A DNA stretch of 64,000 bases from Actinomycetes bacterium (GTDB lineage: Bacteria > Actinomycetota > Actinomycetes > Mycobacteriales > Mycobacteriaceae), in NCBI GenBank assembly GCA_029780675.1, contig JAKOYE010000044.1:59687-123686 (forward strand). The letters are read 5' to 3'. Positions 9,962 to 23,715 of the stretch are shown in pieces. A program made the translations under genes and the position numbers. The notes beneath the pieces were generated by a model. That model saw nothing but the letters and a program-made list of their open reading frames with translations. It searched no databases and was not told the origin of the DNA. Each line of letters starts with the position of its first letter. Within the stretch, counting starts at the first letter, position 1.

Positions 9962-10441
9962 TCAGTTGGCGAATGCGGCCCGCAATGCGGCGCGGCGGAC
10001 CTCGGCCGCCTGGAACCAGGCCCGCTCTTCGTCGGTGACCGGCACCACGGGCGGCACCGGCACCGGACGGCCCTCGGCGTCGACGGCCACCATCGTGAAA
10101 TAGCAGCTGTTGGTGTGCCGGCGACTTCCGTCGCGGATGTTCTCGGTTTCGACCCGGATTCCCACTTCCAGCGAGGTCCGACCGGTGTGGTTCACCGACG
10201 CCGAGAAGGACACCAACTCCCCCACCTTGATGGCGTCACGGAACAGAACCCGATCCACCGAGAGCGTGACGACATAGGTTCCCGCGTAGCGGCTCGCGCA
10301 CGAATACGCCACCTGGTCGAGCAGCTTCAACAGGGTCCCGCCGTGAACGTTGCCGGAGAAGTTCGCCATGTCCGGTGTCATCAGCACCGTCATGTACAGC
10401 GACTTGCGGTCGTGGGTGCGGTCTTCGCGCGGCAGCGCCAT
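9962..10441 (-). CDS. Hotdog-fold acyl-CoA thioesterase
   Basis: This 159-residue protein is a YciA/BFIT-type acyl-CoA hydrolase, a cytosolic enzyme that releases free CoA from acyl-CoA. The hallmark is [23 protein letters not shown], with the conserved N-x-x-G-x-x-x-G-G hotdog signature and the Asp of the active site in LLDQVAY. A second conserved block is [19 protein letters not shown]. It is a single hotdog domain. The ATG at 10441 is divergent from the monooxygenase-like gene with 128 bases between. The gene lies 124 bases upstream of ftsK; in that gap I see no feature. Chain-length preference cannot be judged. Confidence 0.86.
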   Translation of the reverse strand: MALPREDRTHDRKSLYMTVLMTPDMANFSGNVHGGTLLKLLDQVAYSCASRYAGTYVVTLSVDRVLFRDAIKVGELVSFSASVNHTGRTSLEVGIRVETENIRDGSRRHTNSCYFTMVAVDAEGRPVPVPPVVPVTDEERAWFQAAEVRRAALRAAFAN

Positions 10442-10569
10442 GTCCCACCTTCCTGCCGTGCGGCACGACGTGCGGATGTGCCTCCGGATAAACGTTGAGT
10501 CGGCCCATCATGTCCTCCCTGCCCCTACCGTGTAGGGCGAAAGCCCCTAACTTCAGGAGGATCCCGCTG

Positions 10570-10884
10570 ATGCCCGTTGTCGTGGTCGCGTCGTTCACCG
10601 CCAAGCCCGAGTCCGTCGATACCGTTCGCGCGGCGTGCGAGAAGGCGATCGCCGACGTGCACGACGAACCCGGCTGCGAGCTGTACTCGCTGCATCGGAC
10701 CGGCGACACGTTCGTCTTCATCGAGCAGTGGGCCGACGAGGCGGCGCTCCAGGCGCACAGCACCGCCCCGGCGGTCGCAGCCCTGTTCACCACGATCGGC
10801 GAGCACCTCGCCGGCGCGCCCGACGTCAGGATGCTGGAGCCGCTGCCCGCGGGCGACCCGGCCAAGGGACGGTTGCGCGGCTGA
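10570..10884 (+). CDS. Antibiotic biosynthesis monooxygenase (ABM) domain protein
   Basis: This 104-residue protein is a single ABM/ferredoxin-like beta-alpha domain of the type found in quinol monooxygenases and their many uncharacterised relatives (Rv2749). The pattern VVVASFTAKPESVDTVRAAC, then EPGCELYSLHRTGDTFVFIEQWADEAALQAH, is diagnostic. Such proteins are usually small dimers that act without metal or cofactor, but the substrate here is unknown. The ATG at 10570 has AGGAGG centred about 12 bases upstream. Its stop abuts the stop of RNase J on the other strand with no spacer. Confidence 0.85.
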   Translation: MPVVVVASFTAKPESVDTVRAACEKAIADVHDEPGCELYSLHRTGDTFVFIEQWADEAALQAHSTAPAVAALFTTIGEHLAGAPDVRMLEPLPAGDPAKGRLRG

Positions 10885-13472
<2,588 letters not shown>

Positions 13473-13491
13473 TTAGGTTACCCGCTGCCTG

Positions 13492-14244
13492 CTACACGTC
13501 CGTAGCGAGCGGGCTGGTGGCGACCTCGGTGCCGTCCGACAGCACGGTGATCTCGAAATCCGCGAACACCGCGGGAGCGGCGGCGGCGAGTTCCCGCAAG
13601 CAGGCGATCGCGAGCCGCCGGATCTCGACGTCGGCGTGCTCGCTGGCCCGCACCGCGATGAAGTGTCGCCAGGCGCGGTAGTTGCCCGTCACCACGATGC
13701 GGGTCTCGGTGTCGTTGGGCAGCACCGCGCGCGCGACCTGGCGGGCCTGTTTACGGCGCAGGACAGCACCGGGCCGGTCATCGAGCCGTGCTTCGAGGGT
13801 GGACAGCAACTCCAGGTATGCGGCCCGGCTGGCGTCGGCGGCGGCCAGCACCACCGCCTGCAGTTCGGGGTCGCCTTCGAGAGCGGGCGGAAGCACCACC
13901 GACGCGTCATCCTCGGGGACGTAGCGCTGGGACAGCTGGGAGTAGGACAGGTGCCGGTGCCGTACCAGTTCGTGGGCGCAGGACCGGGAGATACCGGTGA
14001 TGTAGAACGTCACCGAGGCGTGCTCGAGCACCGCGAAATGCCCGACGTCGATGACGTGGGAGAGGTAGGCGGCGTTGGTCGCGGTGCGCGGGTTGGGCTT
14101 GGACCAGCTCTGGTAACAGGCCCGGCCGGCGAACTCGACGAGAGCCTGGCCACCTTCGGCGTCGGTGTCCCAGGGCACGTCCGGAGGCGCCAGGAACTCC
14201 GTCCGGGCGATCAGCTGCACGCGCAGCGGCGCGATCTCGGCCAC
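13492..14244 (-). CDS. thyX: Flavin-dependent thymidylate synthase ThyX
   Basis: ThyX methylates dUMP using FAD, NADPH and methylene-tetrahydrofolate and leaves tetrahydrofolate, unlike ThyA. The 250-residue protein carries the signature [13 protein letters not shown] at 95-107 (RHRx7SxR type), a conserved [14 protein letters not shown] segment, and [14 protein letters not shown] late in the chain. Length and order (thyX-dapA-rnj) match the mycobacterial norm. A classical thyA occurs 2 kb away, as is usual in mycobacteria. Confidence 0.97.
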   Translation of the reverse strand: MAEIAPLRVQLIARTEFLAPPDVPWDTDAEGGQALVEFAGRACYQSWSKPNPRTATNAAYLSHVIDVGHFAVLEHASVTFYITGISRSCAHELVRHRHLSYSQLSQRYVPEDDASVVLPPALEGDPELQAVVLAAADASRAAYLELLSTLEARLDDRPGAVLRRKQARQVARAVLPNDTETRIVVTGNYRAWRHFIAVRASEHADVEIRRLAIACLRELAAAAPAVFADFEITVLSDGTEVATSPLATDV

Positions 14245-14280
14245 GGGCTCACCCTAGTGCCGCAGCTGCGACGGCTGAGT

Positions 14281-14326
14281 GTGCGGATTTCGGCGCCGTG
14301 GCGGCGTGTCGCCGAGAAATCCGCAC
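14281..14326 (-). terminator. Imperfect inverted repeat, possible terminator after the AlkX-like gene
   Basis: GTGCGGATTTCGGCG at 14281-14295 pairs with CGCCGAGAAATCCGCAC at 14310-14326, leaving a two-base bulge and a short GC loop. It starts ten bases past the stop of the AlkX-like gene and lies 37-82 bases before the thyX start, so it could end the thyA-dfrA transcript. There is no T run, which is common for mycobacterial terminators. Confidence 0.55.
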
Positions 14327-14335
14327 AGTCGCGCC

Positions 14336-15559
14336 TCAGAACGAGCAACGCAGCGGCTCGGCGAGGTCACCCCGCGGTTCCACCACGACGTCGATCAGGC
14401 CCAGCCAGTCCGCCATGGTCCGCAGCTCCAAGGCCAGTGCCGCGGCAACCGGGCCCGGGTCACGGCCCGGCTCGAGGAACGCCCCGGGCACCCGCAACAC
14501 CCCTGCCGCCCGGTCGGCTTTGAGGTCCACCCGGGCGACGAGCTCACCGTCGAGCAGGAACGGCCAGACGTAGTAGCCGAATCGGCGTTTGGCCGCCGGG
14601 GTGTAGATCTCGATGCGGTAGTCGAACCCGAAGATCCGCTCCACCCGGGGTCGGAAGAAGATCAGCGGGTCGAACGGGCACAGCAGGGCGGTGCCGCGGT
14701 CGGAGCGGGGGACCCGCTGACCGGAGCGCAGGTATGCCGGTGCCGGCCAGCCATCGACATCAACTGATTCGAGCTCACCGGCTCGCACCAGACCCGCGAG
14801 GGCCGGTCGGACCTCGGCGGGGCGAAGACGGAAGTAGTCGCGGATATCGGCCTCGGTGGCGACGCCCAACGCGGTCGCCGCCCGCAGGGTGAGCTCGCGC
14901 AGCGCCTCGTCGTCGTCGACGCGCCGGGCCAGCACCTCCGGCGGCAGCACCCGCTCCACGAGGTCATAGTGCCGGGCGAAGCCCGCGCGGTGGGCGGTGG
15001 TGAACACCCCGGAGGCGAACAGCGCCTCGGCGACCCACTTGGTGTCGCTGCGGTTCCACCATTCGCGGTCCCGGGCCGCACCCCCGCCGGGCCGTCGGGC
15101 CGTCTGCAGGTATGCCTCGATCTGGCCCGCGGTGCTCGGTCCGAGTTCTGCGACCGCGGCCACCACCTCCTCGACCAGTGCCGGATTGCGCTTCACGATG
15201 TCCGCACCCCAGCGGCCGTGGACGTATTCGCGCATGCGCCATCGCATCAGCGGCCAGTCGTCCACCGGCATCAGCGCCGCTTCGTGCGCCCAGTACTCGA
15301 CCAGCAGTCGCGGCCTACGGGCGGAGTGCCGCCACGCCGCGCCGTCGAGAAGTTCGCGGTCGTAGGACCCCAGCCGACTGAACACCGGCGCGTAGTGGGC
15401 GCGCACGGCGACCGATACCGAGTCCAGTTGCAGCAGGTGGATTCGGCGGATCAGTCGGCTCAGGTCCGCACGCGTCGGAGGCCGCGCCGGCCGCGTCTGC
15501 CCGAAGCCCTGCGCGGCGACCGCGACCCGACGCGCCTGACCGGCGGTCAGTCGGGTCAT
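14336..15559 (-). CDS. Winged-helix DNA glycosylase of the AlkX/YcaQ (HTH_42) family
   Basis: This 407-residue protein belongs to the HTH_42 superfamily, whose members AlkZ and AlkX/YcaQ unhook DNA interstrand crosslinks and remove alkylated bases. The catalytic motif in these enzymes is Q-x-Q (AlkZ) or Q-x-D (AlkX); here [11 protein letters not shown] at 40-50 gives QLD, the AlkX type. Later blocks ([43 protein letters not shown]) are typical of the family. Its ATG overlaps the dfrA stop (ATGA), so it is the third gene of thyA-dfrA-alkX. Coupling a repair glycosylase to thymidylate and folate enzymes is suggestive but unproven. Substrate is inferred. Confidence 0.82.
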   Translation of the reverse strand: MTRLTAGQARRVAVAAQGFGQTRPARPPTRADLSRLIRRIHLLQLDSVSVAVRAHYAPVFSRLGSYDRELLDGAAWRHSARRPRLLVEYWAHEAALMPVDDWPLMRWRMREYVHGRWGADIVKRNPALVEEVVAAVAELGPSTAGQIEAYLQTARRPGGGAARDREWWNRSDTKWVAEALFASGVFTTAHRAGFARHYDLVERVLPPEVLARRVDDDEALRELTLRAATALGVATEADIRDYFRLRPAEVRPALAGLVRAGELESVDVDGWPAPAYLRSGQRVPRSDRGTALLCPFDPLIFFRPRVERIFGFDYRIEIYTPAAKRRFGYYVWPFLLDGELVARVDLKADRAAGVLRVPGAFLEPGRDPGPVAAALALELRTMADWLGLIDVVVEPRGDLAEPLRCSF

Positions 15560-16038
15560 ACCCGCAGGTAGCTGTGGAACCGGTAGCGCAGTCCCGACGA
15601 ACTGTCGTGCCACGGCGATGAGGTGCCCACCCAGGTTTCGTCCAGGACGGGTGCCAGGGCGTCGTCGTCCTCGAGGCGCAGGTCGATGTCGACCTCGGTG
15701 ATCTCGCACCGGGAGGCGTGCGGGAGGGCGAGGTGGTAGATCTCCGCTCCCCCGATCACCCAGACCCGTGGGCCGCTCAGGGCTCCGTCGACGCCGGTGA
15801 CCACCTCGGCGCCGTCGGCCCGGTAGCCCGGATCGCGGCTGAGGACGATGTTGCGGCGGCCCGGTAGCGGGCGCATCCGCGGCGGCAGCGACTCCCAGGT
15901 GCGGCGGCCCATCACCACGGTGTGCCCCATGGTGAGGTCCTTGAAGCGGGCCAGGTCCTCGGGCACCCGCCACGGGATGCCGCCGCCGCGGCCGATCACC
16001 CCGGACGTCGACTGGGCCCAGATCAGTGCGACCGTCAT
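15556..16038 (-). CDS. dfrA: Dihydrofolate reductase
   Basis: Dihydrofolate reductase regenerates tetrahydrofolate with NADPH and is the target of trimethoprim-type antifolates. The 160-residue protein opens with [21 protein letters not shown] and has [24 protein letters not shown] and [14 protein letters not shown], all standard DHFR motifs including the active-site Asp in PEDLARF. It follows thyA by 21 bases and overlaps the AlkX-like gene, so the three form one unit. The length matches M. tuberculosis DfrA. Confidence 0.97.
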   Translation of the reverse strand: MTVALIWAQSTSGVIGRGGGIPWRVPEDLARFKDLTMGHTVVMGRRTWESLPPRMRPLPGRRNIVLSRDPGYRADGAEVVTGVDGALSGPRVWVIGGAEIYHLALPHASRCEITEVDIDLRLEDDDALAPVLDETWVGTSSPWHDSSSGLRYRFHSYLRV

Positions 16039-16059
16039 CCCATTGCCCTCGACCCTGCC

Positions 16060-16860
16060 CTAGACCGCCACCGGCGCCTTGATCGCCGGGTGCGGGTCGT
16101 AATTGCGGATCTCGACGTCGTCATAGGTGTATTCGAAGATCGAATCCCTGTGGTGCAGAACGAGTTCCGGGTACGGCCGAGGGTCCCTGCCGAGCTGCTC
16201 GGTGACCTGCTGGATGTGGTTGTCGTAGATGTGACAGTCACCGCCGGTCCAGATGAAATCACCGACTCCGAGGCCCGCCTGCGCGGCCATCATGTGGGTG
16301 AGCAGCGCGTAACTGGCGATGTTGAACGGCACCCCGAGGAACAGGTCGGCGCTGCGCTGGTACAGCTGACAGCTGAGTCTGCCGTCGGCCACATAGAACT
16401 GGAAGAAGGCGTGGCACGGCGGCAACGCCATCTGCGGGATCTCCCCGACGTTCCAGGCCGAGACGATGTTTCGCCGGGAGTCGGGATCGGTGCGCAGCAG
16501 TTCCAGCGCCGCGCTGATCTGGTCGATGTGTTCGCCCGACGGTGTCGGCCAGGACCGCCACTGCACCCCGTATACCGGTCCGAGATCACCTGTGGGAGAG
16601 GCCCATTCGTCCCAGATGGTGACCCCGTGCCGCTGCAGCCATTCGACGTTGGAGTCTCCGCGCAGAAACCACAGCAGTTCGTAGACGACCGACTTCAGGT
16701 GCACCTTCTTGGTGGTGATCAGCGGGAAGCCGGCCGACAGGTCGTAGCGCATCTGGTGGCCGAAGATGCTGCGCGTGCCGGTACCGGTGCGATCGGACTT
16801 CGGAGTTCCCCGGGCCAGGACGAGGCGCAGCAGATCCTCGTACGGCGTGGGTATCGGCAC
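16060..16860 (-). CDS. thyA: Thymidylate synthase ThyA
   Basis: ThyA makes dTMP from dUMP with methylene-tetrahydrofolate, producing dihydrofolate that the adjacent DfrA reduces. The protein contains the catalytic Cys in [17 protein letters not shown], the folate and nucleotide sites [16 protein letters not shown] and DCHIYDNHI, and the N-terminal [18 protein letters not shown]. The GTG at 16860 gives 266 residues, in line with the family (about 263-266). A longer open frame upstream would add 51 residues over the divergent hydrolase gene and is rejected. Confidence 0.96.
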   Translation of the reverse strand: MPIPTPYEDLLRLVLARGTPKSDRTGTGTRSIFGHQMRYDLSAGFPLITTKKVHLKSVVYELLWFLRGDSNVEWLQRHGVTIWDEWASPTGDLGPVYGVQWRSWPTPSGEHIDQISAALELLRTDPDSRRNIVSAWNVGEIPQMALPPCHAFFQFYVADGRLSCQLYQRSADLFLGVPFNIASYALLTHMMAAQAGLGVGDFIWTGGDCHIYDNHIQQVTEQLGRDPRPYPELVLHHRDSIFEYTYDDVEIRNYDPHPAIKAPVAV

Positions 16861-16915
16861 GCCGACAACTGTACGTCCGGCCCCCGGAGGCCACGCGCAG
16901 AGTACAAACGACACC

Positions 16916-17665
16916 ATGCCGATCAGCAGCGACGCGATCACCACCCCCGACGGGGTCTGCCCGGTCACCCTGGCCGTCCCGGACGGTGCGGGACCGTGGC
17001 CGGGGGTCGTCATGTATCCCGATGCCGGCGGCGTGCGGCCCGCCCTGCGGGAGATGGCGGCACGACTGGCGTCGCTGGGTTACGTCGTCCTGCTGCCCGA
17101 TGTGTACTACCGCCACGGAGACTGGGCGCCTTTCACCATGGCAACCGTCTTCGCCGACGAGGATGAGCGCCGACGGCTGTTCGGGCTGATGAGGACAATC
17201 ACCCCCGAGATGATGGCCGCCGATGCGCGGGCGTTCTTCGAGTACCTGACGTCCCGCCCGGAGGTGATCGGAGACCGCTTCGGGGTCACGGGCTACTGCA
17301 TGGGCGGCAGGACGGCGTTGGTGGTGGCCGGGCGGGTACCCGACCGGGTGGCCGCGGCGTTGTCCTTCCACGGTGGCGGACTCGTCACCGACGGCCCCGA
17401 CAGCCCGCATCTGCTCGCTGACCGCATCGAGGCAGCGGTGTACGTCGGGGCCGCCCGTGACGATCCGTCCTACACCCGGGACGACGGCACTCGCCTCGAC
17501 GCCGCGCTGACCCAGGCCGGTGTGGTGCACGCGATGGAGTGGTATCCGGCGCAGCACGGGTTCGCCGTCACCGACAACGCCCCCTACGACGCGGAGGCGG
17601 CGACTCGGCACTGGCAGGCGATGGAGGAGTTCCTCCACGCGCACCTGCCGGGGCCGCCCAGCTAG
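16916..17665 (+). CDS. Dienelactone hydrolase family protein
   Basis: This 249-residue cytosolic alpha/beta hydrolase matches the dienelactone hydrolase family (Rv2765). The nucleophile is the Cys in [10 protein letters not shown], the usual G-x-C-x-G-G elbow; an Asp in [10 protein letters not shown] and a His in YPAQHGFAV complete the triad. The natural substrate is unknown, since mycobacteria use such proteins on varied esters. The ATG at 16916 is 55 bases from the divergent thyA start. Its TAG stop overlaps the stop of the next, oppositely oriented gene in the four bases CTAG. Confidence 0.88.
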   Translation: MPISSDAITTPDGVCPVTLAVPDGAGPWPGVVMYPDAGGVRPALREMAARLASLGYVVLLPDVYYRHGDWAPFTMATVFADEDERRRLFGLMRTITPEMMAADARAFFEYLTSRPEVIGDRFGVTGYCMGGRTALVVAGRVPDRVAAALSFHGGGLVTDGPDSPHLLADRIEAAVYVGAARDDPSYTRDDGTRLDAALTQAGVVHAMEWYPAQHGFAVTDNAPYDAEAATRHWQAMEEFLHAHLPGPPS

Positions 17666-18108
17666 GCCCGGTGCCGTATCCGGCCGATGGCCCGGATCAC
17701 GCCGCGGGTCGCGTAGAGCCCGACGATGGCGCTGAGGATGAGCAGAAACACAAAGGTCACCAGCCAATTCGTCCGGTCATGCGGGACGTTCCACCACACC
17801 AGCGTGAACAGCACGGCACAGAGGAACAGGACGAAGTCGCGCCAGTTTCCCTCGTACCGGCTCGCGGCCTCCCGCCACTCCCGGTTGCGGTCGACATTGG
17901 TGATGAGTTCGCCGACTCGGGCGTCGATACTGCGTCGCAGCGCCGCCCGCAGTTCCACGCTTTCCTCGGGGATCCGGTCCAGAAGATCCATATCGGCCAT
18001 GATCAGAGCCCGGAAATCCGGCCCCTTGATCGTGCCGGCCAGTGCGCCGAGCATGGCCCCGCCCGCGATCGGGGCTGCCCCCAGCGCCACCTCAGACCAT
18101 CCCGGCAT
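17662..18108 (-). CDS. Small membrane protein with two C-terminal helices
   Basis: This 148-residue protein is not recognised by name. It has a short glycine/alanine-rich N-terminal stretch (VALGAAPIAGGAMLGALAG) that may touch the membrane, a central soluble, charged helix region (about 30-88, with RIPEESVELRAALRRSID). Two strong hydrophobic helices follow, near 92-107 (FVLFLCAVLFTLVWWNV) and 114-132 (WLVTFVFLLILSAIVGLYA), and the basic tail [16 protein letters not shown] end. It follows the flavodoxin-like gene by six bases and is the last gene of the dapB-linked operon. Function is unknown. Confidence 0.72.
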   Translation of the reverse strand: MPGWSEVALGAAPIAGGAMLGALAGTIKGPDFRALIMADMDLLDRIPEESVELRAALRRSIDARVGELITNVDRNREWREAASRYEGNWRDFVLFLCAVLFTLVWWNVPHDRTNWLVTFVFLLILSAIVGLYATRGVIRAIGRIRHRA

Positions 18109-18114
18109 GACACC

Positions 18115-18563
18115 TCACTTCATCAGGTGGGCGGCCAGCGTGCCGCCCAGTTCATACGCCCGCCCGCGGACGTCGGCGTCGAGGCCGCCGGCTACCTCCA
18201 GCGGAGTGGCCGCCACGGCGAGACCCATCCCGGTCGCGATCCGCTGCACCGACGACACCGCTCCGGTGGTGTCGTCGTTTCCGTGCACCCACAGACCGTA
18301 GGGACGGTCACGGACGTAGTCCAGCACCGGGTAGTACACGGCATCGAAAAAGTATTTGAGCGCGCCGGACATGTAACCGAAGTTCGCCGGTGTACCGAAC
18401 AGATAACCGTCCGCACCGAGCACGTCGGGAACGGTCGCGGCCAGCGCCGGACGCACGACCACGTCCACCCCGGCGATCTCGGGGTCATTCGCGCCGGCGA
18501 GCACTGCCTCAAGTAGTTCCCGGGTGACCGGCGACGGGGTGTGGTGAACCACCAGAAGACGAC

Positions 18564-18567
<4 letters not shown>
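18115..18567 (-). CDS. Flavodoxin-like / NAD(P)H-dependent FMN reductase family protein
   Basis: The 150-residue protein has a flavodoxin fold: RLLVVHHTPSPVTRELLEAVL is the phosphate loop that holds FMN, and GYLFGTPANFGYMSGALKYFFDAVY is the second FMN-contacting loop of the NADPH-dependent FMN reductase type. It corresponds to Rv2771c by position. It would bind FMN and act in electron transfer or quinone reduction; the partner is not known. The ATG at 18567 overlaps the preceding gene's stop (ATGA), giving translational coupling within the dapB operon. Confidence 0.82.
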
Positions 18568-20451
<1,884 letters not shown>

Positions 20452-20461
20452 GGAGCCAACC

Positions 20462-20977
20462 CTACAGCGGGGCCGCCCCTCGCAGGTGCTCGAAGATGAG
20501 CGAGGTCTGGGTGCCGGCGACGTCGGCATCGGCGTTGAGATTGTCGACCACGAACGACCGGAGGTCCTCGGTGTCGCGGGCCGCGACGTGGATGAGGAAG
20601 TCGTCGGCGCCGGCGAGGAAATACACGTCGATCACCTGGGGCCGGCGGCGGATCTGGGTGACGAAGCCACGGATCTTGCCGCGGGCAGCGGCGTGCAGCC
20701 GCACCGCGATCATCGCCTGCAACGGCAGCCCGATGGCAGCGGGGTCGATGTCGGCGAAAAAGCCGCGGATGACACCGAGATCCTGGAGGCGACGGACCCG
20801 GCCATGGCAGGTCGACGGCGCGATCCCGACCGCCTCCGCCAGCGCGCTGTTCGATATCCGCGCGTCAGAATGCAGGATCGTCAGAACCCGGCGGTCGACG
20901 TCATCGAGGTCGACCGGCCGAACATCCTTCGGCACATCCCGGACTTGAGGCCCTGAGGTCGAATTCTGTTCGGACAT
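20462..20977 (-). CDS. aldR: Lrp/AsnC family regulator AldR
   Basis: This 171-residue protein is the AldR (Rv2779c) type Lrp/AsnC regulator that controls the divergently transcribed alanine dehydrogenase gene in response to alanine. The N-terminal winged HTH spans about residues 24-75 (VDRRVLTILHSDARISNSAL, then GIAPSTCHGRVRRLQDLGVI) and the C-terminal half is the RAM amino-acid-binding domain (VYFLAGADDFLIHVAARD). The ATG at 20977 lies 94 bases from the ald start, the usual arrangement for auto- and cross-regulation. Confidence 0.93.
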   Translation of the reverse strand: MSEQNSTSGPQVRDVPKDVRPVDLDDVDRRVLTILHSDARISNSALAEAVGIAPSTCHGRVRRLQDLGVIRGFFADIDPAAIGLPLQAMIAVRLHAAARGKIRGFVTQIRRRPQVIDVYFLAGADDFLIHVAARDTEDLRSFVVDNLNADADVAGTQTSLIFEHLRGAAPL

Positions 20978-21071
20978 ACCGCTATTTTACCGAATCTTTG
21001 TCGGCCTCAATACCAACGGATCGCTGTTTCTTCACACTATAGGGAACATTCCGCCTGAACGAGGAGCCAGT
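20978..21071 (+). promoter_or_regulatory. Divergent aldR/ald control region
   Basis: This 94-base intergenic region is clearly AT-richer than its flanks. The aldR-proximal part reads CGCTATTTTACCGAATC, and CACTATAGGGAAC nearer ald looks like a promoter element. Lrp-type AldR would bind several semi-palindromic sites here; I could not define their exact copies. A GAGGAG ribosome site precedes the ald GTG. Confidence 0.5.
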
Positions 21072-22187
21072 GTGCGCGTCGGTGTCCCCACTGAGATCAA
21101 GAACAACGAATACCGCGTTGCCATCACCCCAGCGGGGGTGAGCGAGTTGGTCCGCCGCGGCCACGACGTGCTGATCCAGGCCGGCGCCGGAAACGGTTCG
21201 GCGATCACCGATGCCGATTTCACCTCCGCCGGCGCGACGATCGTCGACAGCGCCGACCAGGTGTGGGCCGATGCCGATCTGCTGCTGAAGGTCAAGGAGC
21301 CGATCGAGCCGGAGTACAGCCGGATGCGCAAGGGGCAGGTGCTTTTCACCTACCTGCACCTGGCAGCCTCGAAGCCCTGTACCGATGCCCTGCTCGCCTC
21401 GGGAACGACGTCGATCGCCTACGAGACCGTGCAGACCGCCGACGGGGCACTGCCCCTGCTGGCGCCGATGAGTGAGGTCGCCGGCCGGTTGTCGGCCCAG
21501 GTCGGCGCCTACCACCTGATGCGCACCCAGGGCGGGCGAGGTGTGCTGATGGGCGGTGTACCGGGCGTGGCGCCGGCGGTGGTCGTCGTCATCGGCGGCG
21601 GTATGGCCGGCGACAACGCCGCCGCGGTGGCCTGGGGCATGGGCGCTCACGTCACCGTGTTCGACCTCAACGTCAACACGCTGCGCAAGATCGACGCAGA
21701 GTACGGCGGCGCCATCGAAACCCGCTACTCCTCGCGGCTGGATCTGGAGAACGCCGTCAAGCAGGCCGACCTCGTGATCGGCGCGGTCCTGGTGCCCGGC
21801 GCCAAGGCCCCGAAGCTGGTCACCAATGAGACCGTCGCGCAGATGAAGCCGGGTTCTGTCCTGGTGGACATCGCCATCGACCAGGGCGGCTGCTTCGAGG
21901 ACTCCCGGCCGACCACCCATGACAACCCGACCTTCAAGGTGCACGAGTCGGTGTTCTACTGCGTGGCGAACATGCCGGGCGCGGTCCCGCGGACGTCGAC
22001 GTACGCACTGACCAACGCGACCATGCCGTATGTCCTCAAGCTCGCCGACAAGGGCTGGCAGGGCGCCTGCTTCTCCGACGCGGCGCTGGCCAAGGGCCTG
22101 TCCACGCACGAGGGCAAGTTGCTCAACAAGGAGGTCGCCCGCGACCTGGACCTGCCCTTCGCCGATCCGGCCGGTCTGCTGGCCTGA
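21072..22187 (+). CDS. ald: Alanine dehydrogenase
   Basis: Ald interconverts alanine and pyruvate with NAD and also reduces glyoxylate; in mycobacteria it is induced by alanine and low oxygen. The 371-residue protein matches the family length exactly. Catalytic residues are visible in DLLLKVKEPIEPEY (Lys) and LFTYLHLAA (His), and the NAD-binding loop is VVIGGGMAGDNAAAVAWGMG. It starts with GTG (MRVGVPTEIKNNEYRVA) and is controlled by the divergent AldR. It converges on galT with ten bases between the stops. Confidence 0.97.
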   Translation: MRVGVPTEIKNNEYRVAITPAGVSELVRRGHDVLIQAGAGNGSAITDADFTSAGATIVDSADQVWADADLLLKVKEPIEPEYSRMRKGQVLFTYLHLAASKPCTDALLASGTTSIAYETVQTADGALPLLAPMSEVAGRLSAQVGAYHLMRTQGGRGVLMGGVPGVAPAVVVVIGGGMAGDNAAAVAWGMGAHVTVFDLNVNTLRKIDAEYGGAIETRYSSRLDLENAVKQADLVIGAVLVPGAKAPKLVTNETVAQMKPGSVLVDIAIDQGGCFEDSRPTTHDNPTFKVHESVFYCVANMPGAVPRTSTYALTNATMPYVLKLADKGWQGACFSDAALAKGLSTHEGKLLNKEVARDLDLPFADPAGLLA

Positions 22188-22197
22188 GCCGGCCCGG

Positions 22198-23715
22198 TCA
22201 GTCGCCCGGGGCGGGGTATTCCGGAATCCAGCCGAGGCTTCCCAGAAGCCGTCGACAGCCCGCCACCGGGTCGGCGCCGTACACCCCGCAGTGTTCCAGC
22301 CCGCGGACGAAGAAACTCCCGGCGGCTTCGCGTGCGGCGGCCAGCGCCTGCCGCGGGCCCAGCCCCGTCGGGTGCACCCGACGCAACTCATCCAGCATCG
22401 GCTGGTGGGCGGCCAGGGTCTCGGGCAACTCCGCACCGGATGACAGGGCGCGGGCGACGTCGTCGAGTTCGGACGCGAGCCGTCCGGGCAATACCGCCAG
22501 GCCCATCGCCTCGATCAGGCCGATGTTCTCACGTTTGACCGGATGGATCTCGGCGTGCGGGTGGTAGATGCCGTCGGGATGTTCGGCGGACGTGCGGTTG
22601 TTGCGTAGGCACAGTGCCAGCTGCAGGTCGTGGCCGCGTCGCCGCGCGATGGGGGTGATGGTGTTGTGCGGGGTGTCAGCGGTGCGGGCGACGACTCCGA
22701 CATCCGGATCGGAGTAGTCCCGCCAGACATCCAGCAGGTCGGTTGCCCGGGCCAGCACCTCCGACCGCGGCCCGCGCAGCCGCAGCACCGACAGCGGCCA
22801 GTCGAGCACCTCCAGCGCCAGGCCGTCGAGATCCCAGGCCGCGCTCACCGCCGCGCGGTCGAGCGCGAATTCATAAGCGCCGCCCTGAAAATGGTCCTGG
22901 CTCAGGATCGAGCCGCCGACGATGGGCAGGTCGGCGTTGGCGCCGACGAAGTAGTGCGGCAACAGGTCGACGAAGTCCGCAAGCCGGCCTAACGTCGCCC
23001 CGTCGATCCTCATCGGCCGCACCGCCTCGCTGAGCACGATCGCGTGCTCCGGGTAGTACTGGTAGGGCGAATACTGCAGGAACCACCGCTCGCCGCCGAG
23101 GTCCATCGGGACCAGTCGCAGGTTCTGCCGGGCCGGGTAATCGGTCCGGCCGGGGTAGCCCTCGTTGTCGCGGTCCAGAAGGTTAGCCGGGTACTGCGGG
23201 CCCGAGACTTTCGGAGCGGAGGCCGCCTTGGCGATGTCGCGCGGATCCTTCTCCGGTTTGGAGAGGTTGATGGTGATGTCCATCAGCCCGTACCGGGTCT
23301 GCTGCTGCCAGGAGATGTCGCGCCGGGTGCGCCCCATGCGCACGTAGTTGCCGGCAACCGACAGGGTGTGGATGTAGTCGGTCGCGGCCACCGGGTCGTG
23401 GGCGTGCAGGATCCAGAACCGTTCGGTCACCGCCGACGGACGCGGGACGAACACACCCATGATCGCGGTGTCCCACAGGTCGCGCTGGGTGACGGTGTCG
23501 GGGTCGATCAGACCGCGGGCGGCGGCGTCATCGAGGAGCGGGGCGAGCAGGTCGTCGACGGGGGCCTCTCCGTCGGCGGTCTCAGCGGTCGGGTCGTAGG
23601 CCTCCAGCCCCAGCACCTCGATGATGCGGTTGCGGACGTACACCCGATCCTCGGGGGCGATGAGACCGTGGGCGACGCCGTAGGCCACGAGATTGCCGAC
23701 GGCGGCTTCGATCAC
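22198..23715 (-). CDS. galT: UDP-glucose--hexose-1-phosphate uridylyltransferase, Bacillota (GalT class 2) type
   Basis: GalT exchanges UMP between UDP-glucose and galactose-1-phosphate in the Leloir pathway. At 505 residues this is the long class 2 GalT typical of Bacillus and Lactobacillus, not the roughly 350-residue HxH class used by most mycobacteria. Class-specific stretches include GRTRRDISWQQQTRYGLMDITINLSKPEKDPRDIA and LQYSPYQYYPEHAIVLSEAVRPM. The active-site region is GGSILSQDHFQGGAYEFALDRA. The start is a GTG at 23715 overlapping the galK stop (GTGA). GC content and codon choice match the neighbours, so if it was acquired it is long adapted. Confidence 0.9.
   Translation of the reverse strand: MIEAAVGNLVAYGVAHGLIAPEDRVYVRNRIIEVLGLEAYDPTAETADGEAPVDDLLAPLLDDAAARGLIDPDTVTQRDLWDTAIMGVFVPRPSAVTERFWILHAHDPVAATDYIHTLSVAGNYVRMGRTRRDISWQQQTRYGLMDITINLSKPEKDPRDIAKAASAPKVSGPQYPANLLDRDNEGYPGRTDYPARQNLRLVPMDLGGERWFLQYSPYQYYPEHAIVLSEAVRPMRIDGATLGRLADFVDLLPHYFVGANADLPIVGGSILSQDHFQGGAYEFALDRAAVSAAWDLDGLALEVLDWPLSVLRLRGPRSEVLARATDLLDVWRDYSDPDVGVVARTADTPHNTITPIARRRGHDLQLALCLRNNRTSAEHPDGIYHPHAEIHPVKRENIGLIEAMGLAVLPGRLASELDDVARALSSGAELPETLAAHQPMLDELRRVHPTGLGPRQALAAAREAAGSFFVRGLEHCGVYGADPVAGCRRLLGSLGWIPEYPAPGD

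Noticed and set aside
14245..14335. A small coding frame between thyX and the AlkX-like gene
   Set aside because: The segment is dominated by an inverted repeat and no conserved peptide is encoded.
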